Positions 48,134 through 58,123 of a stretch of 64,000 bases of DNA are shown piece by piece; the stretch's first letter is position 1, and the number at the start of each line of letters is the position of its first letter. Made by a program: the position numbers and the translations under genes. The notes under the pieces were generated by a model. It made no database searches and was not told the DNA's origin. It worked only from the letters and a program-made list of their open reading frames with translations. The stretch is from Comamonadaceae bacterium (GTDB lineage: Bacteria > Pseudomonadota > Gammaproteobacteria > Burkholderiales > Burkholderiaceae_C). The stretch lies in contig CANCER010000016.1 of assembly GCA_947375135.1 (NCBI GenBank), positions 23,349-87,348 of the forward strand, given 5' to 3'.

Positions 48134-48525
48134 ACTGTTCTGGTCCTGAAATGCGATGTTGATGGAAATCGGATAGGTACCCGGTGCGATTTGCGAGCTA
48201 GACCATCGAATCGCATGGTCTAGCCCAGTGGGGTGGAATATCCCCTACCGAGGGAAAGGCGTCGCGGCGCTTTGTTCAGTGGCAAACGATGCGAGTGGCC
48301 GGACGGGTGCTTGTTTTGGCACTGGAGCAACCCCGCCTCCAGCGTAGAGATGGAACTCACGCACATCCCCGTCGTTCCAAACAATCACAAGGCGCAAAAA
48401 TGAAAGTTCGCCACGACTCTGCAGAGGAGCCTGGCGGGCCTCGGTACGGGCTGGTTCGGAGAAGTGGATTGAAATTCCTGGCTCGACGCGCGTGGCTGCA
48501 AACCCTGCCGGCCGGCGTCACCCCC
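48134..48525. other. 392-base gap with one palindrome, otherwise empty
   Basis: No gene with a plausible start, length and composition is seen on either strand. The gap separates the fatty acid hydroxylase start from the stop of the DUF45 peptidase gene; both genes are on the minus strand, so it should hold the hydroxylase promoter and the end of the gmhB-side operon. Confidence 0.5.
48197..48224. promoter_or_regulatory. 10-base perfect inverted repeat upstream of the fatty acid hydroxylase
   Basis: GCTAGACCAT (48197-48206) pairs with ATGGTCTAGC (48215-48224) over an eight-base spacer. It lies 64 bases upstream of the hydroxylase start. There is no T-run, so an operator is more likely than a terminator. 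CTAG within both arms is a rare tetranucleotide in such genomes. Confidence 0.5.
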
Positions 48526-49515
48526 TCACCACTTCGGGATAGCGTCTTCTTTCAGTTGGGCCCGCAGTTCCTGGTAATCCGGCACCACGGTGCCCACAGT
48601 GTTCCAGAAGCTTGCACTGTGGTTCATCTCCCGCAGGTGGCTGAGTTCATGCGCCACGACATAGTCGATGACCGGTTCGCGGAAATGGATCAGTCGCCAG
48701 TTCAGGCGAATCGAGCCATCGGCACTGGCGCTGCCCCAGCGTGTGCCGGCACTGCTCAGGCGCAGCTTCTTCCACTGCACACCCAGCAGCGGTGCAAAGT
48801 GCTCCATGCGCAGCTTGAAGTGGCTTGCGGCCTGGCGCATCAGCCAGGCCTGCACGGCATCGCGAATCTGGTCGGCCGTGGCGGCTTTGGGCAATCCCAC
48901 GTGCAGGATTTTCTCGGCAGGCTCGCCATCACCGCCCGATTGACCCACTGCATCGACCGTCTTGAGTTGCGCGCCCCGGCCACTGAATCCATGCGTCGGG
49001 TCCAGCAACACAGTGATGTTTTGCCCGAAAAAGGGAATGACCACGCCATCGCGCCACGCCACGCGCGCAGTATGGGCGCGGCTCTGGCGCTCGCGCGATT
49101 CCTGCAGCTTGCGCAGAATCCAGCTGCCTTTTTCCCGCAGGGCCGCATCGACTTCATGCAGCGGCGTCCAGCGCGGCGCACGCACCACCAGGCCGTCCGG
49201 GCCTATGACAAAACCGATGGACTTGCGCTTGGCGCGGGTAAAGGCATAGGCCACTACGGCGTCAGCCAGGCGCACTTCGCGGTTGGCCTGCGGATGGGTG
49301 AAGGCTGCGGGTGCGATGGCGCCCGGCAGGGGCACGCCGGGTACATAGACCGGACGTTCACTGGCAGGAAGCTGCGGGCTGATCGGCCTGACCGGACTGC
49401 TGGCGGGCGTGACGGGTTGGGCTGGTCTGCGCCGTGCCTTGGGCGCGGGCACCGCAGGCTCAAGCGTGGGATCGGTGGAAAACAAGTCCAGCGTAAAACG
49501 CAGCAGCGGCAACAT
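48526..49515 (-). CDS. YgjP/DUF45-family zinc metallopeptidase-like protein
   Basis: The 329-residue product ends with the SprT/WLM-like zinc motif VIDYVVAHELSHLREMNHSA (H-E-x2-H near residue 280, third His in NHSASFW), preceded by RWGSASADGSIRLNWRLIHF. The first 100 residues are Pro/Ala-rich and divergent (KARRRPAQPVTPASSPVRPI). The central part has FTRAKRKSIGFVIGPDGLVV. Typical family length is about 240, so the N-terminal extension is long, and a later start is possible. It follows gmhB by 14 bases on the same strand and probably belongs to that operon. Confidence 0.88.
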   Translation of the reverse strand: MLPLLRFTLDLFSTDPTLEPAVPAPKARRRPAQPVTPASSPVRPISPQLPASERPVYVPGVPLPGAIAPAAFTHPQANREVRLADAVVAYAFTRAKRKSIGFVIGPDGLVVRAPRWTPLHEVDAALREKGSWILRKLQESRERQSRAHTARVAWRDGVVIPFFGQNITVLLDPTHGFSGRGAQLKTVDAVGQSGGDGEPAEKILHVGLPKAATADQIRDAVQAWLMRQAASHFKLRMEHFAPLLGVQWKKLRLSSAGTRWGSASADGSIRLNWRLIHFREPVIDYVVAHELSHLREMNHSASFWNTVGTVVPDYQELRAQLKEDAIPKW

Positions 49516-49529
49516 CGGCAGGATGCGCC

Positions 49530-50075
<546 letters not shown>

Positions 50076-50093
50076 GGCGGTGCGCAGCCCGGT

Positions 50094-52241
50094 TTAGCTG
50101 GCCAGTTTGGAGAGGTCGGCCACGCGGTTCATGGCAATGTGCAGGCACTTCAGTAGTCCCAGTCGGTTCAGGCGCAGGTCCAGGGCTTCGGCATTGACCA
50201 TCACGTCTTCAAAGAAGGCATCTACCGGGGTGCGCAGTTCGGCCAGCGACTGCAGGGACGCGGTGTAGTCACCCGCCTCCCACTGCGCCTGCGCTACCGG
50301 CAGCACGGTTTGCATGGCTGCGTCCAGGTTCTTCTCGGCGGCTTCCACCAGCAGCACGGGGCTGACGTGGGCGTCGACATCGCCATCGGCCTTTTTCAGG
50401 ATGTTGCCGATGCGCTTGTTGGCGGCGGCCAGGGCAGCACTTTCGGGCAGGGCCGCAAAGGCGCGCACGGCCAGCAGGCGCTTAGGGCAATCACCCAGGC
50501 GTTTGGGGCGCAGGGCTAGCACGGCATCCACTTCCTGCGCGCTGTAGCCCTGCTCGCGCAGGGAACCGGCCAGGCGGTCGTAGAAGAAGTCGGCCAGGGC
50601 CGGGGTGGCGTCCGTAATGAGCGCACCAAAGGCCGGCACGGCAGCGGGCAGCAACAGGCTCAGATCCAGCGGCAGGTCTTTTTCGACCAGCATGCGGATC
50701 ACGCCCAGGGCATGGCGGCGCAGGGCAAACGGATCCTTGTCGCCGGTGGGCAGATTGCCGATGCCGAACATGCCGACCAGGGTTTCGAGCTTGTCGGCCA
50801 GCGCCACCACCACGCCGGCGCCGTTGCGCGGCAGGTCGTCACCCGCAAAGCGCGGTTTGTAATGGTCTTCAATGGCACAGGCGATGTGCTCGCCCAGGCC
50901 GTCATGGCGCGCGTAGTAGCCACCCATGATGCCCTGCAGTTCGGGGAATTCGCCGACCATGTCGGTCACCAGATCGGTCTTGGCCAGACGCGCGGCTGCA
51001 TCGGCTTGCGCGGCCAGTGCATCGGTCTGGGCTTCACCCGACAGGGCCAGCAAATCCACAATCACTTTGGCAATGTCGCGCACCCGCTCCAGGCGGTCAC
51101 CCTGGGTGCCCAGCTTGTTGTGGTACACCACCTTGGACAGGCCTTCCACGCGCGACTCCAGCGACTTCTTGCGGTCCTGGTCAAAAAAGAATTTGGCGTC
51201 TGCCAAGCGCGGGCGCACCACGCGCTCGTTGCCGCCGATGACGGCGCTGGCGTCCTGCGGGCTGATGTTGCTGACCACCAGGAACTGGTTGCTCAGGCGA
51301 CCCTGCACGTCGAGCAGCGGGAAGTACTTCTGATTGGCCTTCATGGTCAGGATCAGGCATTCCTGCGGCACGGCCAGGAACTGCTCTTCAAAACTGCAGA
51401 CCAGCACATTGGGGCGCTCCACCAGACCGGTGACTTCGTCCAGCAGGGCTTCGTCTTCAATCGCGCGGGCACCGTTGCCAATTTTTGCGGCAGCCGCGGC
51501 GAGTTGGCGCACGATCTCGGCGCGGCGCTCGGCAAAGCTGGCGATCACGGCACCGTCGGTGCGCAGGGTGTCAGCGTAATGGTCGGCATCGGCAATCACA
51601 ACCGGCGACACTTTGGCTTCAAAGCGGTGGCCCTGGGTGGTGTTGCCGGCCTTCAAACCCAGCACGCTGACCGGCACAACCTCGCTGCCGTGCAGGGCCA
51701 GCAGGCTGTGCGCCGGGCGCACAAAGCTGACGCTGGTCCAACCGGGCAGTTCACAGCCGCTCTCGGCACCCAGCTGGTAGCTCATGACCTTGGGAATGGG
51801 TAGTTTGGCCAGCGACTCTTCCAGCGCTTTTTGCAAACCGTCTTTGAGCGTCACGCCGGTGACCATGCTCTCGAAGAACAGGGCCTCGGCCTTGCCATCC
51901 ATGGCGCGCTTGAGGCCGGGGACCACGGAGGCGTCGGCACCCAGGGCGGCCAGCTTTTTCAGCAGCGCGGGGGTGGCCTGGCCTTCGGCGTTCAGGCCCA
52001 CCGCCACGGGCATGAGCTTGGCGGAGACCGACTTGTCGGCGGCTTGCGCGGCAACAGAGGTCACATGCACGGCCAGACGGCGCGGCGAGGCGAAATGGGT
52101 GACGGCAGCGTCGGCTGCAGCCAGGCCCTGGGTCTTCAGGGAATCAGCCAGCACGGCGGCAAAGGCCTCACCCAGTTTCTTGAGCGCCTTGGGCGGCAGC
52201 TCTTCCACAAACAATTCAAGCAGCAGGTTTTTCGTCGTCAT
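50094..52241 (-). CDS. glyS: Glycine-tRNA ligase beta subunit
   Basis: Beta chain of the alpha2beta2 glycyl-tRNA synthetase. The 715-residue product starts MTTKNLLLELFVEELPPKAL, the conserved opening. It has the mid-region LTMKANQKYFPLLD (near 280), VVSNISPQDAS, an HD-like domain with GYYARHDGLGEHIACAIEDH (near 445), PTGDKDPFALRRHALGVIRM (near 495), and a C-terminal anticodon-binding domain. The ATG at 52241 is two bases from the glyQ stop; the open frame upstream overlaps glyQ and is spurious. Confidence 0.97.
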   Translation of the reverse strand: MTTKNLLLELFVEELPPKALKKLGEAFAAVLADSLKTQGLAAADAAVTHFASPRRLAVHVTSVAAQAADKSVSAKLMPVAVGLNAEGQATPALLKKLAALGADASVVPGLKRAMDGKAEALFFESMVTGVTLKDGLQKALEESLAKLPIPKVMSYQLGAESGCELPGWTSVSFVRPAHSLLALHGSEVVPVSVLGLKAGNTTQGHRFEAKVSPVVIADADHYADTLRTDGAVIASFAERRAEIVRQLAAAAAKIGNGARAIEDEALLDEVTGLVERPNVLVCSFEEQFLAVPQECLILTMKANQKYFPLLDVQGRLSNQFLVVSNISPQDASAVIGGNERVVRPRLADAKFFFDQDRKKSLESRVEGLSKVVYHNKLGTQGDRLERVRDIAKVIVDLLALSGEAQTDALAAQADAAARLAKTDLVTDMVGEFPELQGIMGGYYARHDGLGEHIACAIEDHYKPRFAGDDLPRNGAGVVVALADKLETLVGMFGIGNLPTGDKDPFALRRHALGVIRMLVEKDLPLDLSLLLPAAVPAFGALITDATPALADFFYDRLAGSLREQGYSAQEVDAVLALRPKRLGDCPKRLLAVRAFAALPESAALAAANKRIGNILKKADGDVDAHVSPVLLVEAAEKNLDAAMQTVLPVAQAQWEAGDYTASLQSLAELRTPVDAFFEDVMVNAEALDLRLNRLGLLKCLHIAMNRVADLSKLAS

Positions 52242-52243
52242 GT

Positions 52244-53149
52244 TCAGGCTGCCTTCTTGGCAATTTGTTCTATCCATTCGCGCGGTGCCATGGGGAAGCC
52301 CAGGCGCTCGCGGCTTTCGTAATAGCTTTGCGCCACGGCGCGCGCCAGGTTGCGGATGCGTCCGATGTAGGCGGCACGCTCGGTCACGCTGATGGCGCCA
52401 CGGGCGTCCAGCAGGTTGAAGCTGTGCGCGCACTTGAGCACCTGCTCGTAGGCCGGCAGCGCCAGTTGCACCTCGATCAAATGTTTAGCCTGCTTCTCAT
52501 GCGCGGTGAAGGCGGTGAACAGGAAGTCGGCGTCGCTGTGCTCGAAGTTGTAGGTGGATTGCTCCACCTCGTTTTGCTTGTACACATCGCCATAGGACAT
52601 GCCTTCGGTCCAGACCAGGTTGTAGACGTTGTCCACGCCCTGCAGGTACATGGCCAGGCGCTCCAGGCCGTAGGTGATTTCGCCGGTGGCGGGCTTGCAG
52701 TCGATGCCGCCGACCTGCTGGAAGTAGGTGAACTGCGTGACTTCCATGCCGTTGAGCCAGACTTCCCAGCCCAGGCCCCAGGCGCCCAGGGTCGGGTTTT
52801 CCCAATCGTCTTCGACGAAGCGGATGTCGTTCTTCTTCAGGTCGAAGCCCAGGGCTTCGAGCGAGCCCAGGTACAACTCCAGAATATTGGCCGGGGCCGG
52901 CTTGAGCACCACCTGGTACTGGTAGTAATGCTGCAGGCGGTTGGGGTTCTCGCCATAGCGTCCGTCCTTGGGGCGGCGACTGGGCTGCACATAGGCGGCC
53001 TTCCAGGGCTCGGGGCCGATGGCGCGCAAAAAGGTGGCGGTGTGGGAGGTACCGGCGCCGACTTCCATGTCGTAGGGTTGCAGCAGTGCGCAGCCCTGGC
53101 GGTCCCAGTAGTCCTGCAGTCGGAGAATGATTTGCTGAAAGGTGAGCAT
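52244..53149 (-). CDS. glyQ: Glycine-tRNA ligase alpha subunit
   Basis: Catalytic class II subunit of glycyl-tRNA synthetase. The 301-residue product begins [20 protein letters not shown], followed by [20 protein letters not shown], the motif-2 region [20 protein letters not shown] (near 55), [20 protein letters not shown] and [14 protein letters not shown] (motif 3, near 165). Length matches the family. Upstream of glyS with a two-base gap; 81 bases separate it from lnt. Confidence 0.97.
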   Translation of the reverse strand: MLTFQQIILRLQDYWDRQGCALLQPYDMEVGAGTSHTATFLRAIGPEPWKAAYVQPSRRPKDGRYGENPNRLQHYYQYQVVLKPAPANILELYLGSLEALGFDLKKNDIRFVEDDWENPTLGAWGLGWEVWLNGMEVTQFTYFQQVGGIDCKPATGEITYGLERLAMYLQGVDNVYNLVWTEGMSYGDVYKQNEVEQSTYNFEHSDADFLFTAFTAHEKQAKHLIEVQLALPAYEQVLKCAHSFNLLDARGAISVTERAAYIGRIRNLARAVAQSYYESRERLGFPMAPREWIEQIAKKAA

Positions 53150-53230
53150 GGTGTGGGGGCGCGTGGCCCGCGACTGTCGTGTAAACCTCCCATTCTACGG
53201 GGCGGGCCTGTGCTGAACCGCGCCCGAACG

Positions 53231-54853
53231 CTAGTAAGGCCGCCTATGGCTGCGGGTGCCGCCACGCCGGGCGCCCACGCTCCACGCCGCTGACACCACG
53301 AGCAGGCACATGAGCCACAAAGGCCAGAGCCCCAGGCGTGACACCCACCACGCATAGGGCGTGGTCCCGCTGCGTCCTTCGACCACACCTTCAAGCACGC
53401 CCTGCGTCAAACGCGGCAGTGCCGACAGGACCTGGCCCTGGTAGTTCAGGATGACCGTCGCACCCGTGTTGGTGGCACGCAGGAAGGGGCGCTGGAACTC
53501 CAGCGCCCGCATGCGCGAAATTTGCAAGTGCTGGCCTATGGCGGTGCTGTCCCCAAACCAGCCCAGGTTGCTGACGTTGGCAAACACCGTGGGCGCCAGC
53601 GCCGGGTCCACAAAGCGCGCGCCCAGCTCTTCGCCAAACAGGTCTTCGTAGCAGATGTTCGGTGCGATGCGCTGGCCCTTCCATGCAAACGACGGCTGGC
53701 CGATAGCACCCCGGTTGAAGTCGCCCAGCGGAATGTTCATCATGCGGGTGAACCATTTGAACAGGGGCGGAATGAACTCCCCGAAGGGCACCAGATGGTG
53801 TTTGTCGTAGCGCCAGACTTCGGTGGCTCCGGGGCTCAAGGCGATGACCGAATTGGTATAGCCCTGCTGGTAGTCGCCCAGGGGAATGCCGGTCAGCAGC
53901 GCGCCCGGCCCCTGTGCCACCTGCTGTTTCAGCGCAGCCCAGTAGCCAACTGGCAACTCCTGCGGCAGCAAGGGAATGGCGGTTTCGGGTGCCAGCACCA
54001 GATCGGCCCGGTTGTGGTGCATGTGTTCTGCATACCAGGCCAGCGCAACGGGTACGCCGGTGCTGCTGTCAAACTTCTCGTCCTGCGGGATATTGCCTTG
54101 CAGCAGGGCCACTGACAGGGTGCCGGTGGATGTGGTGAAGGGCAGACCCCAAGGCAGCCACCCGGCCATCAGCAGCGCAGCCAGCAGCAACTGCTGCAAG
54201 CGGCCCGCCTGATGCACCTGCGCCAGGGTGGCCGCGCACCAGGCCGCCAGAGTGCCCACGCCATAGACTCCCAGCACCGGAATCCACAGCGCGAGCGGGC
54301 CGTCCGTGTGGGCATAGGCCATGGCACCCCAGCCAAAACCGGTGAGCCAGGTGCCACGCGCCATTTCGGCCATGGTCCAGAGGGCCGCAAACACCAGGGC
54401 CGCCCCGGCAGGCCGGCTGCAGGCCAGCCTGCGGTACAGCGCACAGGCAGCCGCATACGGAAGCGCCAGCCCAAGCGCAAGCGCCAGCACGGCCATACAG
54501 GCCAACACCGAAGGCAAGCCGCCATAGGTGTGCATGGCGACATACAGCCACCAGAAGGTGGCGCACAGCCAGGCAGCGGCATACAGGGCACCGCAGACAA
54601 AGGCCTGCTTGACGCTGTGGCTGCGCTGCAAATGGAGGAAGAGGGGAATCAGCGCGAGGATTTGCAGCCACCACAGCGCCCGCCCTTGGGCAAACCAGAA
54701 GCCAAAGGGCCAACACACTGCGGCGGCTGCGCTGCCACCCGCCAGGAGCAGCACCCATGCCCGGGCCCAGCCCACAGCGCCATCACTCCGTGCGGATGCG
54801 CGGAACATGCGGCTCAGGCTGCCGGCACTTGGGTCGGCGAGACCTTGAACCAT
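53231..54853 (-). CDS. lnt: Apolipoprotein N-acyltransferase
   Basis: Adds the third acyl chain to lipoproteins in the inner membrane. The 540-residue product has about six N-terminal helices and a periplasmic nitrilase domain with all three catalytic residues: Glu in LVLAPETAIPLL (near 287), Lys in RYDKHHLVPFGEFIPP (near 350) and Cys in IAPNICYEDLFGEE (near 399). The frame starts at 54853, 40 bases inside corC; an ATG at 54808 (MFRASARSD) would avoid the overlap, and neither has a clear ribosome site. The corC-lnt order is widely conserved. Confidence 0.94.
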   Translation of the reverse strand: MVQGLADPSAGSLSRMFRASARSDGAVGWARAWVLLLAGGSAAAAVCWPFGFWFAQGRALWWLQILALIPLFLHLQRSHSVKQAFVCGALYAAAWLCATFWWLYVAMHTYGGLPSVLACMAVLALALGLALPYAAACALYRRLACSRPAGAALVFAALWTMAEMARGTWLTGFGWGAMAYAHTDGPLALWIPVLGVYGVGTLAAWCAATLAQVHQAGRLQQLLLAALLMAGWLPWGLPFTTSTGTLSVALLQGNIPQDEKFDSSTGVPVALAWYAEHMHHNRADLVLAPETAIPLLPQELPVGYWAALKQQVAQGPGALLTGIPLGDYQQGYTNSVIALSPGATEVWRYDKHHLVPFGEFIPPLFKWFTRMMNIPLGDFNRGAIGQPSFAWKGQRIAPNICYEDLFGEELGARFVDPALAPTVFANVSNLGWFGDSTAIGQHLQISRMRALEFQRPFLRATNTGATVILNYQGQVLSALPRLTQGVLEGVVEGRSGTTPYAWWVSRLGLWPLWLMCLLVVSAAWSVGARRGGTRSHRRPY

Positions 54854-55683
54854 TTCACCGCACCGCCCTTGGTGTGCAGCACGGCGAAGTCCAGCCCACC
54901 GAGGCTATGGCGTTCACCGCGCTTGGGCACGTGGCCCATGGTGTGGGCGATCAGGCCGCCTATGGTTTCGAAGTGGTCGTCGGGGTCACCGCTGTGCAGA
55001 ATCACCTCGAAGGCAGCGTTCACGCGCTCTATGGGCGTGTCGCCGCTGACCCGGTAGGTGCGGTCGGGCAGCGCAAAAATATCGCCCTCGTCTTCGGGCA
55101 TGTCGAACTCGTCTTCGATCTCGCCCACAATTTGCTCCAGCACGTCTTCAATCGTGATCAACCCGGCCACGCGGCCGAACTCATCAATCACGATGGCCAG
55201 GTGGTTGCGGTTACCGCGGAAGTCGCGCAAGAGGTCGTTCAGGCCCTTGGATTCGGGCACAAAGACGGCCGGGCGTATCAGGGCTCGGATGTTGAGTTCG
55301 GGGGCGCGTTGCAGTTTGAGCAGGTCCTTGGCCATCAAAATGCCGAGGATATTTTCGCGCTCGTTCTCGAACACCGGAAAGCGGGAGTGCGCCGTGTCGA
55401 TTACCTGGTGCAGCAACTCGTCCATGGTGGAGCCGATGTCCAGAAAATCCATGCGGGTGGCAGGCACCATCACATCGCCCGCGCTCATGTCGGCCATGCG
55501 GATCACCCCTTCGAGCATCAGGCGTGACTCGGCGCCAATGATGTTGTTGTCCTGCGCCTCTGCCAGCGTCTCGATTAACTCGTCGGTGGAGTCCGGCCCG
55601 GGGTGGATGAATTCGGCCAGTTTTTGTAGAAAAGTCCGTTTGTCTTCTTTTTCGCCGGGGCGCGCGGGATGGGGGTCTGACAC
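54814..55683 (-). CDS. corC: CorC/HlyC-family CBS-domain protein (Mg2+/Co2+ efflux)
   Basis: Soluble member of the CorC family, linked to magnesium/cobalt efflux. The 289-residue product has MSDPHPARPGEKEDKRTFLQ at the N-terminus, two CBS repeats (about 65-185: VMVPATRMDFLDIGSTMDEL, NHLAIVIDEFGRVAGLITIE) and a C-terminal transporter-associated domain (about 205-285: ALPDRTYRVSGDTPIERVNA). No membrane helices. It lies between the GNAT gene (109-base overlap at its start) and lnt (40-base overlap at its end). Confidence 0.94.
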   Translation of the reverse strand: MSDPHPARPGEKEDKRTFLQKLAEFIHPGPDSTDELIETLAEAQDNNIIGAESRLMLEGVIRMADMSAGDVMVPATRMDFLDIGSTMDELLHQVIDTAHSRFPVFENERENILGILMAKDLLKLQRAPELNIRALIRPAVFVPESKGLNDLLRDFRGNRNHLAIVIDEFGRVAGLITIEDVLEQIVGEIEDEFDMPEDEGDIFALPDRTYRVSGDTPIERVNAAFEVILHSGDPDDHFETIGGLIAHTMGHVPKRGERHSLGGLDFAVLHTKGGAVKWFKVSPTQVPAA

Positions 55684-56351
55684 AGAGGGGGCGGCATAGT
55701 GCCGGTTGTTGCGATTGGCCTAGGATAGCGGATTTGCCGGGCTTGCAGTTTGAAGCGGTAGTCGGCCCGGGCCCACTGCTCTTGCACGATTTCAGTGAGG
55801 CGGCTGTTCAAGGAGGCTTGCGGTAGTTGCAGGTAAGCCTCGGACTCCGCGCCATCGCGCTGAACGCGTGCGCCGGCGTTTCTGGCAATGGTGAGCATGG
55901 CGACGTTCTCGCTCAGCGCATGGATCAGCAGGGTCGGCACATTCTGGTTGCGGGCCTGCATGGCGCAGCGCCCAAACAACAGCGCGCCGTAGCCGCGTCC
56001 CCGCACCTTTTCGAGCACCGAAACACCGAGTTCGGCGCATTCGGGTTCCTGGTCGTCATAGGCCAGATGTGCCACGGCCAGGAGCGTGAGTTTGCGGTCG
56101 TAAATGCCGAATACCTCGTCCCGTTCAAAGTTCAGACCGTCGACATACAACTGAATCTGCGCGTCTTGCGCGGCATAGCCAAAACGCAGATAACGGTCTT
56201 GCGGACCCAGCGACAACAGGTGCCTGGCAATGCGGCCGCGGTGGTGGGGCCCCAGTGAGCGGATCGGCACGATGCGCCAGGGAGATGACGGGCGCAGCGC
56301 TGTCCACACCGCCAGAATGGAAGCATCTACAAGGGCTTTGGCGCGCGACAT
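55575..56351 (-). CDS. GNAT-family N-acetyltransferase
   Basis: Predicted acetyl-CoA-dependent acyltransferase. In the 258-residue product the GNAT fold covers about 35-190: PIRSLGPHHRGRIARHLLSL, LTLLAVAHLAYDDQEPECAE, the acetyl-CoA loop LEKVRGRGYGALLFGRCAMQ (near 125) and IHALSENVAMLTIARNAGAR (near 150). The last 36 codons run inside corC in another frame, reading PRAPAKKKTNGLFYKNWPNS, an unlikely functional tail that suggests an ancestral stop was lost. The ATG at 56351 is preferred to a GTG eleven codons upstream. Acceptor unknown. Confidence 0.85.
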   Translation of the reverse strand: MSRAKALVDASILAVWTALRPSSPWRIVPIRSLGPHHRGRIARHLLSLGPQDRYLRFGYAAQDAQIQLYVDGLNFERDEVFGIYDRKLTLLAVAHLAYDDQEPECAELGVSVLEKVRGRGYGALLFGRCAMQARNQNVPTLLIHALSENVAMLTIARNAGARVQRDGAESEAYLQLPQASLNSRLTEIVQEQWARADYRFKLQARQIRYPRPIATTGTMPPPLCQTPIPRAPAKKKTNGLFYKNWPNSSTPGRTPPTS

Positions 56352-56466
56352 GGCCTGAATATAAGGGTTTTCCCTGGATTGCACACAACTATCGGCTGCA
56401 CCGTGTTGCCCGGGGCGTGCGCTGCGACAAGGTTTGCCGTTTATTCTTCGCTAGACTTGCTTCGAC

Positions 56467-57210
56467 ATGGACCCTGCCCACACCATCCGAGACGCCATTG
56501 AGCAGGTCTTTGCACTGCGCGCCAAGGCCGCAGCTGAACCGGAGTTGGGGCGGGCGGTCAGCGCCATCAAGCGCTTGCAGGCACAGCGCTTTCGCGGCAG
56601 CTATGCCGACTTGCTGCAGTCACCCGACTATGGTGAAGCCGCGCGTTTCTTCCTGGACGAGTTGTATGGTGAGCGGGACTACTCGGAGCGCGATTCCCAG
56701 TTTGCGCGTATCGCTGGCGGGCTGGCAGCGGTGTTGCCGGGCCCGGTTATGGGTACGGCAGTGGCGCTGGCGCAGTTGCACGCCCTGACCGAAGAGCTGG
56801 ACCACGCAATGGCCGCGCAGTGGCTGCAAGAGCGCAATACAGCAGCAGCTCCGGAATCAGAAGCGTATGTGCAAGCCTGGAACGCTGTGGGAGGGCGGGC
56901 GGACCGCCAACGGCAACTGGAAGGCGTGGTGCAAATCGGCACGCAATTGGCAGGGGTCACCAGCAAACCCGGTTTAGCCCTTGTTCTCAAGGTGATGCGC
57001 CGCCCTGCTGCTGCGGCTGGCCTTGCGTCCTTGCAGCAATTTCTGGAAACCGGCTTCGGTATTTTCAGAACCCTGGCCCGCGACAAGCACAAAGCCCAGG
57101 CGTTTTTGCAGACCATTGCGCAACGGGAGTCGGCCTGGCTGCAAGCCATGTTCGACGCGCCTGCCGCAGCCCAAGCGCAGGCGCTGGACAATCTGCTATC
57201 CGCAGGGTAG
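56467..57210 (+). CDS. Conserved protein with FFL(D/E)ELY motif
   Basis: The 247-residue product is mostly helical, with no signal peptide or clear membrane helix. The motif AARFFLDELYGERDYSERDS (near residue 60) matches a family known only by its FFLEELY motif. Other stretches include FARIAGGLAAVLPGPVMGTA (a hydrophobic patch), ALTEELDHAMAAQWL and LEGVVQIGTQLAGVTSKPGL. Function is unknown. It lies between two minus-strand blocks (GNAT and ParA-like genes) and is transcribed alone. Confidence 0.78.
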   Translation: MDPAHTIRDAIEQVFALRAKAAAEPELGRAVSAIKRLQAQRFRGSYADLLQSPDYGEAARFFLDELYGERDYSERDSQFARIAGGLAAVLPGPVMGTAVALAQLHALTEELDHAMAAQWLQERNTAAAPESEAYVQAWNAVGGRADRQRQLEGVVQIGTQLAGVTSKPGLALVLKVMRRPAAAAGLASLQQFLETGFGIFRTLARDKHKAQAFLQTIAQRESAWLQAMFDAPAAAQAQALDNLLSAG

Positions 57211-57260
57211 CGCGCAGGCACAGCTGCTTGGCCGCGCGGCGGCCGCAGGCCTGCAGCGGC

Positions 57261-58043
57261 TCAGGCCGTCTGGCGTTGCCGGGACAACACCTCGTGCAAG
57301 GCGCACAGTGCCAGCGTAAGTTTGTGCTTGGGCTCCAGGTGAATCATGGGCATGCACTGCTCGTGGGATTCGCGGATCCGGATGGAGGCCGGCAGATAGG
57401 GCTGCAGCACCGGCAGTCCTTCGTCGATCAGCTCATTCACAAGGCGCTGCGGCAGGTTGGCACGGGGCTGGAACTGGTTGACCACAATGCCCTTCACTTC
57501 CAGGCCGGGGTTGTGGTCGCTCTTGATCTCCTGCACGTTCTCCAGCAGCGTGTACAGGGCTTTGCGGGAAAAGTCGTCGCAGTCAAACGGGATCAGGCAA
57601 CCGCTGGCGCCGATCAGCGCCGCGCGGGTGTAGAAATTCAGCGCCGGCGGGGTATCGATGTAAATGCGGTCGTAGTCTGTATCGAGTTGCTGCAGTGCTT
57701 CGCGCAGCTTGTAGATTTTCTGGCGCGACTCCAGCTTGGTCTGCAGCTCATTGAGCTCTGGGTCCGAGCCCATCAGGTGCAGGTTTTCGAACGGGGTTTC
57801 CACGATGTAGTCCGCGGGCTGGATGGGCTTGAAGGTGTAGCTCAGGCAGTAGGCAAAAAATCCGCCCACATCGGCACCTTCTGGCGCGTTGCTGTCGCCC
57901 ATCAGGTAGCTGCTGGAGTTGCCCTGCGGGTCCAGGTCTATCACCAGGGTGCGCAGTCCTTGGGACGCACTGATGGCCGCCAGGTTGCAGGTGATCGTCG
58001 ATTTGCCAACGCCCCCCTTTTGGTTGAATACGACCAGCGCCAT
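57261..58043 (-). CDS. ParA/Soj-family ATPase
   Basis: Deviant Walker A ATPase of 260 residues: VVFNQKGGVGKSTITCNLAA (residues 4-23, with the signature Lys), LVIDLDPQGNSSSYLMGDSN (near 33), IDTPPALNFYTRAALIGASG (near 117, Walker B) and GIVVNQFQPRANLPQRLVNE. It fits the chromosome or cargo positioning class. No parB-like gene is adjacent, and the neighbours are ubiD and a hypothetical gene, so it is more likely an orphan positioning protein than the chromosomal ParA. Confidence 0.9.
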   Translation of the reverse strand: MALVVFNQKGGVGKSTITCNLAAISASQGLRTLVIDLDPQGNSSSYLMGDSNAPEGADVGGFFAYCLSYTFKPIQPADYIVETPFENLHLMGSDPELNELQTKLESRQKIYKLREALQQLDTDYDRIYIDTPPALNFYTRAALIGASGCLIPFDCDDFSRKALYTLLENVQEIKSDHNPGLEVKGIVVNQFQPRANLPQRLVNELIDEGLPVLQPYLPASIRIRESHEQCMPMIHLEPKHKLTLALCALHEVLSRQRQTA

Positions 58044-58123
58044 GGTGTGTTCCCTTTACTTCATTCATCCATCAACAAAACTGTTGGCCCAGTGTACCTG
58101 CCGCACCCAGCGCCAGTGCGCTG

